NCBI GenBank assembly: GCA_013288565.1
Contig: JABDBP010000001.1
Location: 44,305 to 108,304, forward strand
Length of the DNA stretch: 64,000 bases
Direction of reading: 5' to 3'
Origin: Alphaproteobacteria bacterium
GTDB taxonomy: Bacteria > Pseudomonadota > Alphaproteobacteria > Rickettsiales > JABDBP01
The notes below the pieces were generated by a model. That model had not been told where the DNA came from. It searched no databases and saw nothing but the letters and a program-made list of their open reading frames with translations. The translations under genes and the position numbers were made by a program. This document shows, one piece after another, positions 34,735-44,919 of the stretch. Position 1 is the first letter of the stretch. Every line of letters starts with the position of its first letter.

Positions 34735-35545
34735 CAGGAATTTTTACCTCATAATTTGTTATGACTAATTCAAAACCAATTTTTCTGCAGCCCTTCTGAA
34801 CATTTGAATTGTCCACCCTGTAAAAGAATTTAGCAGGATATATATGAGCCCATAAGTACAACTGCCTGACTTCCGGTACATCATCATAAGTTAGAAAAAA
34901 GTGATGTTTTGTTGATTTAAGCACATCGCATAAACGTATATGATCTCCATGATCTAGACCATGCCTGTAATGCTTTTTTTTGGGAGGTGCAAAGTATGGT
35001 GGGTCAACATACATCAACACTTTGCCCTTAGAAGGGGTATCAATAACTTGTTGAAAGTCCAAGCTTGTAATTTTTGCTTTTTGTGCCTTTTCACCACATG
35101 GGAGTATTCTTTCGTACCACCTTTCTGGCGGCAAGCTGCGCTTTGGTCTATATCCCCAAGCCGGTGATATAAGCTTACCGCTAAAGGATGTGCGGTTGAG
35201 ATAATAGTACTTAAATGCAACTTCCAAATCGTTTTGAGGTCGTGAGTTTAAAACCTCGCGCCAACGATCCGGGCTAGCTACTTCTTTTGAAAGTAAATCT
35301 ATTAGTTTAGTTCTGTATTTTGGGTTTGATACGATTTTATAAGTTGTAACCAGTTCCTTATCCATGTCATTAAGCCAATTCATTTTGCTTATAGGCTTAT
35401 TGAAAAAGACGCTGCCACCACCAACAAATGGCTCTCTGTATTCATCATGTGCTACCGATTCCCAAAATGGTGCCAATATATCTATGGCGTAATGCTTGCC
35501 GCCCGGGTATCTAAAAAGTAATGGATTTCTGGTTTTCCTAGCCAT
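34703..35545 (-). CDS. D12-class N6-adenine DNA methyltransferase (2)
   Basis: LLFRYPGGKHYAIDILAPFWE...EPFVGGGSVFFNK...VLMYVDPPYFAPPKKKHY. Confidence 0.9.
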   Translation of the reverse strand: MARKTRNPLLFRYPGGKHYAIDILAPFWESVAHDEYREPFVGGGSVFFNKPISKMNWLNDMDKELVTTYKIVSNPKYRTKLIDLLSKEVASPDRWREVLNSRPQNDLEVAFKYYYLNRTSFSGKLISPAWGYRPKRSLPPERWYERILPCGEKAQKAKITSLDFQQVIDTPSKGKVLMYVDPPYFAPPKKKHYRHGLDHGDHIRLCDVLKSTKHHFFLTYDDVPEVRQLYLWAHIYPAKFFYRVDNSNVQKGCRKIGFELVITNYEVKIPDAKSAQGQLL

Positions 35546-36077
35546 GTTTTTTAGTGCTTATCTCATTATCTTTAGTTATTTTGAGGTATAGCATTGTTTT
35601 TAAGATAATACTTGAGTTTTCTAGAATGTTTTAAAAAGCTGAGCACTCACAGATCGGACTGTGACCAGATTTTCTATTCTAAAACCCGTTACCATCCGCC
35701 GGGGATATTAAAATAGGAAGAGGAAGAATAAAAATTTACCCCTAGGCGACCGAAAAATGGCATTCCTATATCGCAGAATTAATCCTTGGGAAATCTAATG
35801 GCTTGGCTGTAAAGCCGAAGGCTCCCGGATACCAGCGAGCTGGCTATTGTTGTTTACAGGGGTATATTGCCTTGGTATGCTCCTGCCTAGTCGCCTTTTG
35901 CGGTATTGCCGCTTAGACAGTAGGGGCTTATAACAGAAGGTGTTTAAGCTGAAGCTAATACCAGCCCCCGCAACCAACTTGAAGTTCAACATCATCCAAT
36001 AAAATCCGCCAAAGATTAAGAGAATAAGCTAACTACAGCTAATTTATTATAATTAATAGCTTAGAGAAAGCAGCCCC

Positions 36078-39000
36078 TTAATATTGTAGACCTACTACAT
36101 TACTGCTTGGTTTAAGACGTAAAACAGGTCCTTTTTGTGCTTTTGTCTTTAGCACAAATGATATTTCAGAATATTCAGATATACCGTTTTCCACATCGTG
36201 TGCTTCCCCATTAGGAGCGGCAGGATGCGTTTCTTTATCTGGGCTGGCCGTTTTTTTACTCTGGCGGTAATCTATAGGCTCAGGTATTACGTTTTTGCCT
36301 TTACGCGGTATTATTTTTATAGGTGACTCTTTCGGAAGGTAGAGAGCCAGCACATCATCAAATTTCTTTGCACCAAGGAATGGGATTTGTACAGTCGAAT
36401 TGAGCAATTCCTGATTCATTTCACCACTGAGGTAGCAAGCAGTGATGGCCGCCTTGATTTCATCAAATTTTAGCAACCTCATATAATTGCTGTCCGCAAC
36501 AATACCTGCTTGTAAGTCATATAAATAATCGGGCGATTTGCCACCAGATGATTGCTCAACCCACTTTATTTCATTATCCATGGCCTTATTTAATTTTTGC
36601 ATTGCCGAACCGGCACTTTCTTCTGTAACGGAACTGCCTACCGCTGCAAATATGTTAATCAGAGCCTGGGCAAACTGTTGTTTTTCTTCTTTTGTCGGTT
36701 CATTAAGTTGAACCCCGCCCGGATCAAATCTGCCAATAAAATTCTTATTAACTTTAGCCTGGGCGTCATGCCAGTCGTGGTCAGGGCGCATATCGCCGCA
36801 AAGTTTAAGATACCAGGAGGCGGTAACGGTTGCCAGGGCGACCTCCCAGGCATATTTTTTATCTTTTATATCTTTAGGTTGCACACCGGCAATTTCATCT
36901 TGAATGGTGAATATATTGCCCACAGCTGCAATTTTAGCTACGCCAAATGTATAAGTCTTTTTATTGGGAAGCTTTACTTCAAATCCCTCAAGACGGTTGG
37001 CAAGTAGTAAAGAGCGTTGGGTGTTGCCATCACGATTTACCTCATTTTTTGATCTGACAGCAGCCCTCCTGATGACTGGTTTAAGGTATGATGCAACATC
37101 TTGTATGGCGGCTGAATCGGTTTGTTTTGCCAGGTCATTGGCCATGCCATTCAAACATTTTTCACCGCGGTTTATTACATATTCAGCACCTTCCCGCTCA
37201 ATAGTTAAAACCATCTTTTTTGCATTCTTGCCCTTACCCTTGCGCATACGGAAAGCCTCCTGCACCGATCCGGAACCAAGGCGGTCACCCAGAAAGCTGC
37301 CATTTTCGAACATTTTCCACAACGCATCTTCAGATTGGATGCGGTGCCAGGTATCCCAGCGCTTTGACGGGTTAGCGTTATCTTTTAAATGTTCACAGCC
37401 TTTACCAAGATTCCTTAAATGCGGATCTTCAGAAAGCTTCAGGTTATTGAGTCCCTGACCAAACTTGGTTTCAAGTATTCCCCGCTCAAGCAGGCGCGGA
37501 AGCGCCGCGGCGGCAGTAAGCCCAGCCGATCTATCCCTTTCGCTTACGTTGCTATCTGCTGACAAAGCACCGGCAAGGAAAACAGAGCGCTCAATTGGAG
37601 CAATATTATCAACATAGGATCTGATAATCACCCTTGATTCCTGGGCATAAGAAATGGGTTTTTTTGCGCCATCCTCCAAGGGAACCAGTCTTTGCAAAAC
37701 TTTGCCAAATGCATTATTGAAATACTTTTTGTCGCCGCTCAGCTCATCTTTGTTGCGTTCATCAGGATTGAGAAGCAGTTGATCAAGAGCTACGGCACGC
37801 AATTCCAAGCTTCCCTGCCAGAAATTTTCATGCATGGTTTTTAATAACACGCTGAAATACAGCTCTGCCGAATATTTCTCATTTTCACGATCATATAAGG
37901 CATATTCGGTGGTTTCATCGTTAATCTGTTGAAGAAGCACTATTGTTTCTGCCAGCCTTTTATTAATATCTTGATTCATTTCCCGGGCGTATAGGTAGCC
38001 AAGCAAATCCTCCCTTATCTCATTTGATCTTTTTGTAGCATCAAAAACCACTTCAGCTCCTGCCATGCCAAGGCTTAAATTATCTATGTCTTTCTGACTG
38101 GCATTTGAAAGGGATGCTTCAAACTGATAACTCAACCTTGACTGTGCCTTGAGCTCCTCAGCGAGCAAAACAAGCATACTTTCACGAATGGGATAACTTA
38201 CTGTTTTCTTGAGCCGCTTTAATACCGGCACAAAAATTTTTCTGTAAGTGGGGGTGTTATCATCGGGCCCATGGTTTTCCAGCATGGACTTACACCAGAT
38301 ATCAATAACATCACGGCGCAATTTTGGATCTTTTACTACTGCACCGCCAAGCAATTCTTCACACAGCTTCACCCTGGAATTTGGTGACTTTATCTGGTTA
38401 ATGTCGTTTTTTATACATTCGGCAAATTGCTCTTTTTCATAATTATCACGGAAAGTTTCGGTATCCTGGAGAAATTTGTATATCTTTATCAAGGCATCCC
38501 TGGAAGGCATAGGCCAGTTTTCCGTGCCATCCGCCCGGCCATGTTTTGCCATTATTTCACTTTGTATTTCTATTATCAGTTTTGCTTCAAAATCATCTTC
38601 CGGTTCCGCATCTGACGAAAATAGGTCGTCAACCCTATTTTTGTATAAAGCTTCAAAATCATTCTGATACCGGTAGTCGAATGAATGTTCTATTTCCTGG
38701 CCAGGCAATTTATATATGCGCAAGGCTCTTAATATAGCATCCGCTCTTTCCGCCCTTTTATCTCCTGCCCCTCCTTGATCATTGTATGCACCGGCCAGGA
38801 AATCAGGATATTTAAGGATTAAATCGGTGATCTTTAGGTGTTGTACGCCATGTTTTGCAATAAACTTGTTTATTATGTCCTTACCAACATCATCAAGTAC
38901 ATTTTCCTCATCTATTCCAGTAAGTTGCCTTACTTTATAACCTGACAGATATTTCTCGGTATTATTTGCGCCATTGATGAAACGTCTGGCTTTTTGGAGC

Positions 39001-41570
39001 GCTTCTAGCAATTCACTAAAGTTTTTTGGATTTTTATGATTAACGGCTAAGAGAATCACAGCCTCCTGTTCCTGAAAATAATGAGTCTCATATTTTATTG
39101 CTGCATCTTCCTGTTCCTCTCGCTCACTCAATACACCGCCTGTAGAAATTATCTCTTCCAGATATTTATTATTATCGAAGTCAAAAGCCATACCGGGGTC
39201 TCCTTCAATATTTTTTTCTGCCTGGTAAGCTTTCTCTACTTTCTCTTGTCTTTCTTTAGCCTCTGTTTCAGCCGCGGTTTCAACTTGGTCACTTTCAGGT
39301 GCTCTGTCTAACTGCTGCCTCATAAGATTTAAAAAAGCACCTTTTTCTTCAAGCGTAAAATGTGGGCTTGAGCATATAACTCTTGCTAAGGGGTACCCAG
39401 AAAAACTGAAACCGCTACCGAAATTACTATAATGTACAAAAGTTAAATCTTTTTTATCGCTTCTGCCAAGAAATACCCCCCTGACAAAATCTATGTAGCG
39501 CCTGGGGTCATTCCTTGGACCTTTTTTCTCAAGCAAAATTTTCAGGTTGTTGCCAAAACTTCTCATATTGTTTATGTGCGTGACAACACTAGAATGATAC
39601 CCTCCAGTTTTATCTGGCCGGCAGTCTATCGGCATTAAAGCTTCCAACCCTTGATCAAAAAGGTTACTATAGTTTTTATAAAATCCCGAGTCGTCGGTGT
39701 CAAAAACTGTGGTTGTTTGCACAGGGATCACATTATCAGGTTTTTCACTTTTGCGCTTTTCCGCGGTAAGTGTTCTTTTCTGGGCATACAGGTAGGATTT
39801 TAAATCATTGATACTATTATTTTCTGTATACCCATATTCTAGTTTTTTTACGATTAAGACGATCTGGGCTCCATTTATATCAATATAGCATTTGGGTGCA
39901 CGTTTTTCCTTGTTCTTACTCTTATATTTAGGCGTTTTAGCATATCTTAAATTGGGAAATTTTTCTTCTACCCCCCTCATAACACTAGAAACAACACCAT
40001 AAATATCTTCGCCACCACCCATGTATTTATTGTCTAAATCAACAAGGATTTCAGGGGGGATGAATTTTAAAAGCCTGTGGTCAAACTTCTCATGTCCAAG
40101 CATAAGCAGAAGCTGTCCGGCATGAGAAATGCCATTATTCCTTTCTGCACACACTTCGGCCAATCTTAGTTTTTCGCCCCATGGCGGTGAATAGGAAATG
40201 GCCCTTTTTGTAGCCTCTATCATCTTTTCAATATATGGAAGTTGATAATTAGGTATACCGCCCACAATACGGAGATCACATTGCAAAGGCTTTAAAGTAG
40301 ACAAATAATCAATCACCGCTTTTGCTGCCACCTCGCACACCTGTATTTCATGATCTCTATTACTATTCTCGCCGGTTACCCGGACATCCATGAAGGCTTG
40401 AACCAGGTTAGCCAGTTTAATGAGTTTTGTACCAAGAGGCACAGCATCTATAATAAGTTCCAGACGCTTGTAGTAGTTGTTAAAAACATACGGATCATCA
40501 AGCATGATGTCGGCAATTTCATCCACTATTTTCAGTGCCGGTCCATGGGCTCTATTATTCGGATCAATCTTGCATTCCTCAATTTTTTCCAGCAAGAATA
40601 CTATACGCTCATCGTAGCCTGGCGGTATTTTCCTGAATTCGTCCCTTATCCATTTTAACTTATCAGAAAGTCCTTTTGCGGCAAAATTTTCTGGTATATG
40701 CGTGTCATAATAAGCAACATGTTTTGCATCTTTTATTGCGTTTTCCAATGCCGGGTCCAGTTGCCGTATCGGTGCCGGTTCTGTTACTTGCATTTCTTTT
40801 ATTGCCTTGTATCTGACGCTTTCTGACCGGTTGTCACCTTCCATATGAGGATCGGCAAAGATTTTTGCCCATTTAGGTAAAGATCCATTAATTTGCCAAT
40901 CCCATTTGGATTGCTCTTGTGTTTTCTTTGGTGGATTTGCAAATTTACCTTCTATTATACCAAGGCGGGTCATTAGCTGCATGGCTGGCAAAATTGAATG
41001 GCCAGAACTGTTCATATACCCTAATGGGCGCATATCGGCGTGTACTTCAGCTACCTTGTTTTTCTGAGTAACTCCTGGATGTTCTAAATCCCATAATTTA
41101 TGTGAAAGTTCGTGCATCAGTGTATGCAAGAACATACTTTCTATTATACCTTCCGCAGGCAGGTCTTTACTGACTCGAACTCCGATATTTTCCTGACTTG
41201 GTATCAATATGCCTTTTTCAAAATCTATATCTGCCTTCATCTCATTGCGGTATAGTTCGCATATGCCTTTTGAAATACAGATAATCGAAACGTTCTTCCC
41301 TCTCATTATATAGCCGCTGATATCCATCCTGTCAGATAATAAGAAGCGGAATTTATGATCCCCAAATGGATAGCCACGGGTCACACCAGCAGATACGTAA
41401 TGCTGGAAAATTTCCCGGGCTTTCCGGTTGGCATAATCGTTCAGTTCAGGAACCTCAACTATCCTTCCGTTCTCAACATATATTTCCGGCAAAGGTTCGG
41501 TGCCGGTCACTGAGTTGTCCAGAAGGTCTTTTAATGCCTTATTTATTGGTTCATTATTATAAACTTTCAT
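36078..41570 (-). CDS. Giant 1830-aa protein: N-terminal HExxH metalloprotease-like region, long helical middle, C-terminal UbiB/ABC1-like kinase region
   Basis: HTLMHELSHKLWDLEHPG...AEVHADMRPLGYM; FLGDRLGSGSVQEAFRMRKG...RPDHDWHDAQAKVNKNFIGRFDPGGV. Confidence 0.6.
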   Translation of the reverse strand: MKVYNNEPINKALKDLLDNSVTGTEPLPEIYVENGRIVEVPELNDYANRKAREIFQHYVSAGVTRGYPFGDHKFRFLLSDRMDISGYIMRGKNVSIICISKGICELYRNEMKADIDFEKGILIPSQENIGVRVSKDLPAEGIIESMFLHTLMHELSHKLWDLEHPGVTQKNKVAEVHADMRPLGYMNSSGHSILPAMQLMTRLGIIEGKFANPPKKTQEQSKWDWQINGSLPKWAKIFADPHMEGDNRSESVRYKAIKEMQVTEPAPIRQLDPALENAIKDAKHVAYYDTHIPENFAAKGLSDKLKWIRDEFRKIPPGYDERIVFLLEKIEECKIDPNNRAHGPALKIVDEIADIMLDDPYVFNNYYKRLELIIDAVPLGTKLIKLANLVQAFMDVRVTGENSNRDHEIQVCEVAAKAVIDYLSTLKPLQCDLRIVGGIPNYQLPYIEKMIEATKRAISYSPPWGEKLRLAEVCAERNNGISHAGQLLLMLGHEKFDHRLLKFIPPEILVDLDNKYMGGGEDIYGVVSSVMRGVEEKFPNLRYAKTPKYKSKNKEKRAPKCYIDINGAQIVLIVKKLEYGYTENNSINDLKSYLYAQKRTLTAEKRKSEKPDNVIPVQTTTVFDTDDSGFYKNYSNLFDQGLEALMPIDCRPDKTGGYHSSVVTHINNMRSFGNNLKILLEKKGPRNDPRRYIDFVRGVFLGRSDKKDLTFVHYSNFGSGFSFSGYPLARVICSSPHFTLEEKGAFLNLMRQQLDRAPESDQVETAAETEAKERQEKVEKAYQAEKNIEGDPGMAFDFDNNKYLEEIISTGGVLSEREEQEDAAIKYETHYFQEQEAVILLAVNHKNPKNFSELLEALQKARRFINGANNTEKYLSGYKVRQLTGIDEENVLDDVGKDIINKFIAKHGVQHLKITDLILKYPDFLAGAYNDQGGAGDKRAERADAILRALRIYKLPGQEIEHSFDYRYQNDFEALYKNRVDDLFSSDAEPEDDFEAKLIIEIQSEIMAKHGRADGTENWPMPSRDALIKIYKFLQDTETFRDNYEKEQFAECIKNDINQIKSPNSRVKLCEELLGGAVVKDPKLRRDVIDIWCKSMLENHGPDDNTPTYRKIFVPVLKRLKKTVSYPIRESMLVLLAEELKAQSRLSYQFEASLSNASQKDIDNLSLGMAGAEVVFDATKRSNEIREDLLGYLYAREMNQDINKRLAETIVLLQQINDETTEYALYDRENEKYSAELYFSVLLKTMHENFWQGSLELRAVALDQLLLNPDERNKDELSGDKKYFNNAFGKVLQRLVPLEDGAKKPISYAQESRVIIRSYVDNIAPIERSVFLAGALSADSNVSERDRSAGLTAAAALPRLLERGILETKFGQGLNNLKLSEDPHLRNLGKGCEHLKDNANPSKRWDTWHRIQSEDALWKMFENGSFLGDRLGSGSVQEAFRMRKGKGKNAKKMVLTIEREGAEYVINRGEKCLNGMANDLAKQTDSAAIQDVASYLKPVIRRAAVRSKNEVNRDGNTQRSLLLANRLEGFEVKLPNKKTYTFGVAKIAAVGNIFTIQDEIAGVQPKDIKDKKYAWEVALATVTASWYLKLCGDMRPDHDWHDAQAKVNKNFIGRFDPGGVQLNEPTKEEKQQFAQALINIFAAVGSSVTEESAGSAMQKLNKAMDNEIKWVEQSSGGKSPDYLYDLQAGIVADSNYMRLLKFDEIKAAITACYLSGEMNQELLNSTVQIPFLGAKKFDDVLALYLPKESPIKIIPRKGKNVIPEPIDYRQSKKTASPDKETHPAAPNGEAHDVENGISEYSEISFVLKTKAQKGPVLRLKPSSNVVGLQY

Positions 41571-41833
41571 GCTGCCATTATGCTCTCAATAACAATAAAG
41601 CTATTATTACGCTGAAATAGTTAATAAATCGTTAACGTACTGCTGGTTTTTTTTCCTATAAGATGCATATAACACCCCTTTATAATGCTGAACGCTGCGA
41701 ACGCTAGGCTTGTGTTTAGTTTATATCAATAAAGATAATATATTGATTTATAAGAACTATTAGCGCGATTTGAATAGTTATTATTTCTTTCGGAATGAAT
41801 AAAAGTTAAATGCCCACCATCCTACGCTGGTGG

Positions 41834-42610
41834 CTACTGATCCGTTATTTCCACCGTCATCCCATCGTAAGCGGGCTCTATGCCTTCCGGCAGGTTTTCC
41901 TTTAATGTCTGGTAATCCATCTCATGCCCCATATGGGTGAGGATGGCGGTTTTCGGGCGAACCGATTTAATCCATTGCAAAGTCTGGTTGAGGTGCGAAT
42001 GCGTCGGCGCTTTTTCATAGCGCAGGCAATCGACTACCCAAACCTTTACACCGCGCAAATTCTCCAGCGTTTCCTTAGGTAAGAAATCCGTATCGGTGGA
42101 ATAGGCGAAATCGCCGAACCGGAATCCCAACGTGGTGATTTTGCCGTGCCCCTGCACGAACGGTTCTATTGCCATATCACCGATGGTAAATTTCTTCCCA
42201 CCCTTGATTTCATGCGGGATCAGGCATGGGCGATACCAGCTTTTCGGCACTTCCGGGATGAAGGCGTAATCGAACCGGGTTTTCAGCTCTTCCAGCGTTT
42301 TCCGATCGGAATATACCGGCAGTGGCTTATTGCTTATATGGCTGAATGCGCGCAGATCGTCCAACCCGCCGACATGGTCGGCATGGGCGTGGGTGAATAG
42401 CACTGCATCAATTTTACTGATGTTGTTATTAAGCGCCTGCTGGCGCAGGTCGGGCGAGCTATCCACCAGCACTGCGGTATTTTTTTCCTCCACCAATATC
42501 GAGGCACGGAGGCGTTTGTTTTTTGCATCGGGCGATTTGCATACCGGGCAATCACAGCCGATCAAGGGAACTCCCGAAGAACCGCCGCAGCCGAGTATGG
42601 TTATTTTCAT
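41834..42610 (-). CDS. MBL-fold metallohydrolase (PhnP-like)
   Basis: MKITILGCGGSSGVPLIGCDCPVC...FTHAHADHVGGLDDLR. Confidence 0.93.
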   Translation of the reverse strand: MKITILGCGGSSGVPLIGCDCPVCKSPDAKNKRLRASILVEEKNTAVLVDSSPDLRQQALNNNISKIDAVLFTHAHADHVGGLDDLRAFSHISNKPLPVYSDRKTLEELKTRFDYAFIPEVPKSWYRPCLIPHEIKGGKKFTIGDMAIEPFVQGHGKITTLGFRFGDFAYSTDTDFLPKETLENLRGVKVWVVDCLRYEKAPTHSHLNQTLQWIKSVRPKTAILTHMGHEMDYQTLKENLPEGIEPAYDGMTVEITDQ

Positions 42611-42611
42611 T

Positions 42612-43388
42612 TTAAGTAAGTTTTGCTTTTGTGAATAGGGTAAAGAAATTATCGGTGGTTACTTTAGCTACTTCCGCATAAGGAATACATTTCAAGTTTG
42701 CTATGAATTCGGCGGTATGTTTTGTGAAGGCCGGTTCGTTCCTTTTGCCGCGGTGCGGCATTGGCGCCAGATACGGTGCGTCGGTTTCAACTAGCAGCGA
42801 CGAGAGCGGCAGTTTTTTCACTAGATTCTGCAACTCCTCGGACTTTTTAAATGTCACAATCCCGGAAATGGAAATGTAAAATCCCAGCGCAATAGCCGTT
42901 TCTGCCAGTTTTTCGCTGGAAGTGAAACAATGTAGAAGCCCGGTGAATTTTCCCTTTTTCATCTCAGATTCCAAAATTTCTGCCATATCGTCGTCGGCAT
43001 TTCGCGAATGGATGATGAGCGGCAATCCGGTTTTTCTCGCCGCTGCGATGTGGGTTAGGAAGGATTTTTTCTGTAAATCACGCGGGGAATGTTCATAGAA
43101 ATAATCCAGCCCGGTTTCGCCTATGCCGATGATCTTTGGATTTTCAGTGAACTTTATCAATTCTTCCAGAGTCACCTGTTCTTTTTCCACTTCATGCGGA
43201 TGTACGCCGACCGAGCAATAGATATTCGCGAATTTTTCCGCAACCGCCAAAACTCCCGGAAATTCAGAAATTTTCGTACCAATCGTTTGCATCACCTTAA
43301 CGTCGTTTTCCCCGGCACGTGTCACGACGTTTTCCAAATCATCGGCGAAATCCGGGAAATTCAAATGGCAATGCGAATCGACGAGCAT
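42612..43388 (-). CDS. TatD family DNase/hydrolase
   Basis: MLVDSHCHLNFPDF...GVHPHEVE...GIGETGLDYFYEHSPRDLQ; start set at 43388. Confidence 0.93.
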   Translation of the reverse strand: MLVDSHCHLNFPDFADDLENVVTRAGENDVKVMQTIGTKISEFPGVLAVAEKFANIYCSVGVHPHEVEKEQVTLEELIKFTENPKIIGIGETGLDYFYEHSPRDLQKKSFLTHIAAARKTGLPLIIHSRNADDDMAEILESEMKKGKFTGLLHCFTSSEKLAETAIALGFYISISGIVTFKKSEELQNLVKKLPLSSLLVETDAPYLAPMPHRGKRNEPAFTKHTAEFIANLKCIPYAEVAKVTTDNFFTLFTKAKLT

Positions 43389-44917
43389 TATTTTTTCTCG
43401 ATGTAGCGGGGAAAAATGGCTTTCGGCTCCGGCAGTTTTGTTCCTGGTTTCAGCGCATAGGCGGGCTTGAGATGCTCGAATGTTCTTTGATCTTGCGGTG
43501 TCGCTAGAAGGTCTAAAATCTTTTCCGCCGAATCTGGCATAAACGGCTGGAGCATGATGGCTATGCAGCGAATTCCCTCCGCAAGATAATATAAAATCGC
43601 CTCCATCAATTGCGGATTGGATTTTTTCTGCACCCACGGCGCTTCGCTGTCTATATAAGCGTTCAAGGCAGAAGACATCTCAATTATCTCGAGAATTATT
43701 TCTTGGAATTTGCAATCGGAATATTTTTTTCTTACCAATTCCGGCGTCTCTTTTTTGGTGACTTGCACCAGCTCTTTCAATTTTTTATCTACATCTCGGC
43801 CCACACCCTCATACGTCGGAACCGCGCCGTTGCAATTTTTCTGAATCATCGAAAGAGTACGCTGGACAAGATTCCCGACATTATTGGCTAATTCTGAATT
43901 AACTACTGCAATCATTCGCTCATGGCTAAAATTCCCGTCCTGTCCAAAGGGAAATTCGCGGAGGAGATAATAGCGCGTCTGATCGAGTCCGAATTCGTTT
44001 ATCAAATCAGTGGGAGCTACGACATTGCCGGATGATTTGCTCATTTTTTCACCCTCGACGGTCCACCAGCCATTGGCGAAAATCCGCTTGGGCAGTGGCA
44101 GGTTTGCAGCCATTAAAAACGCTGGCCAATAGACTGCATGAAATCTTAATATATCTTTGCCAACAACGTGCAAATCGGCGGGCCAGAATGAGGTGGAATC
44201 AGGGAACCCATCCGCGCTCAAATAATTCACTAGCGCATCGAACCAGACATACATTATGTGTTTTTCGTTTCCCGGTACCGGGATGCCCCATTTGAACGTG
44301 GTGCGCGAAATGGATAAATCTTTCAGGCCGCCTTTGACGAAACTTATAACCTCGTTCCGCCGCGATTCCGGTGCAATAAAATCCGGGTTTTTTTCATAAT
44401 ACTGCAGTAATTTCTCCTGCCATTTGGAGAGATCAAAAAAATAACTTTCTTCTTCTACCCATTCGACATCAGCGCCGGTCGGGGCTTTGCCGTTTACCAA
44501 TTCTGCCTCCTGGTAAAATGCCTCGTCGCGCACCGAATACCAGCCGGAATATTTATCCAAATATATATGCCCGTTTTCTTCCAGTTTTTTCCACAAAGCC
44601 TGCGCCGATTTTTTATGCCGCAGCTCGGTGGTGCGGATGAAATCATCATTGCTGAAATTCATGGCCTTGCATAAATCGCGGAACCGCTGTGATACTTCAT
44701 CAGTAAAAGCTTGCGGCGATTTTCCTGCCGTTGCCGCCGATTTTTCAACTTTCTGGCCATGCTCATCGGTGCCGGTGAGGAATTTTACCTTAATGCCGGA
44801 AAGGCGCATGAACCGCGCTATAACATCGCAGGCAAGCGTAGTGTAAGCATGCCCGATGTGCGGCGAATCGTTGACATAATAAATTGGCGTGGTGATATAG
44901 AATTTTTCTTGCGCCAT
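43388..44917 (-). CDS. metG: Methionyl-tRNA synthetase
   Basis: YYVNDSPHIGHAYTTLACDVIARF...GEKMSKSSGNVVAP. Confidence 0.98.
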   Translation of the reverse strand: MAQEKFYITTPIYYVNDSPHIGHAYTTLACDVIARFMRLSGIKVKFLTGTDEHGQKVEKSAATAGKSPQAFTDEVSQRFRDLCKAMNFSNDDFIRTTELRHKKSAQALWKKLEENGHIYLDKYSGWYSVRDEAFYQEAELVNGKAPTGADVEWVEEESYFFDLSKWQEKLLQYYEKNPDFIAPESRRNEVISFVKGGLKDLSISRTTFKWGIPVPGNEKHIMYVWFDALVNYLSADGFPDSTSFWPADLHVVGKDILRFHAVYWPAFLMAANLPLPKRIFANGWWTVEGEKMSKSSGNVVAPTDLINEFGLDQTRYYLLREFPFGQDGNFSHERMIAVVNSELANNVGNLVQRTLSMIQKNCNGAVPTYEGVGRDVDKKLKELVQVTKKETPELVRKKYSDCKFQEIILEIIEMSSALNAYIDSEAPWVQKKSNPQLMEAILYYLAEGIRCIAIMLQPFMPDSAEKILDLLATPQDQRTFEHLKPAYALKPGTKLPEPKAIFPRYIEKK

Positions 44918-44919
44918 TT

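Noticed and set aside
35795-35976. Hairpin-rich stretch ending in ccagcccccgcaacca, considered as a tmRNA or tRNA-like RNA
   Set aside because: The terminal 16 bp is explained by the att duplication; no convincing T-arm, tag ORF or tmRNA 5' half was found
35977-41833. Second nested integrative element carrying the 1830-aa gene
   Set aside because: No third copy of the 16-bp att core and no recombinase were found, so boundaries cannot be supported
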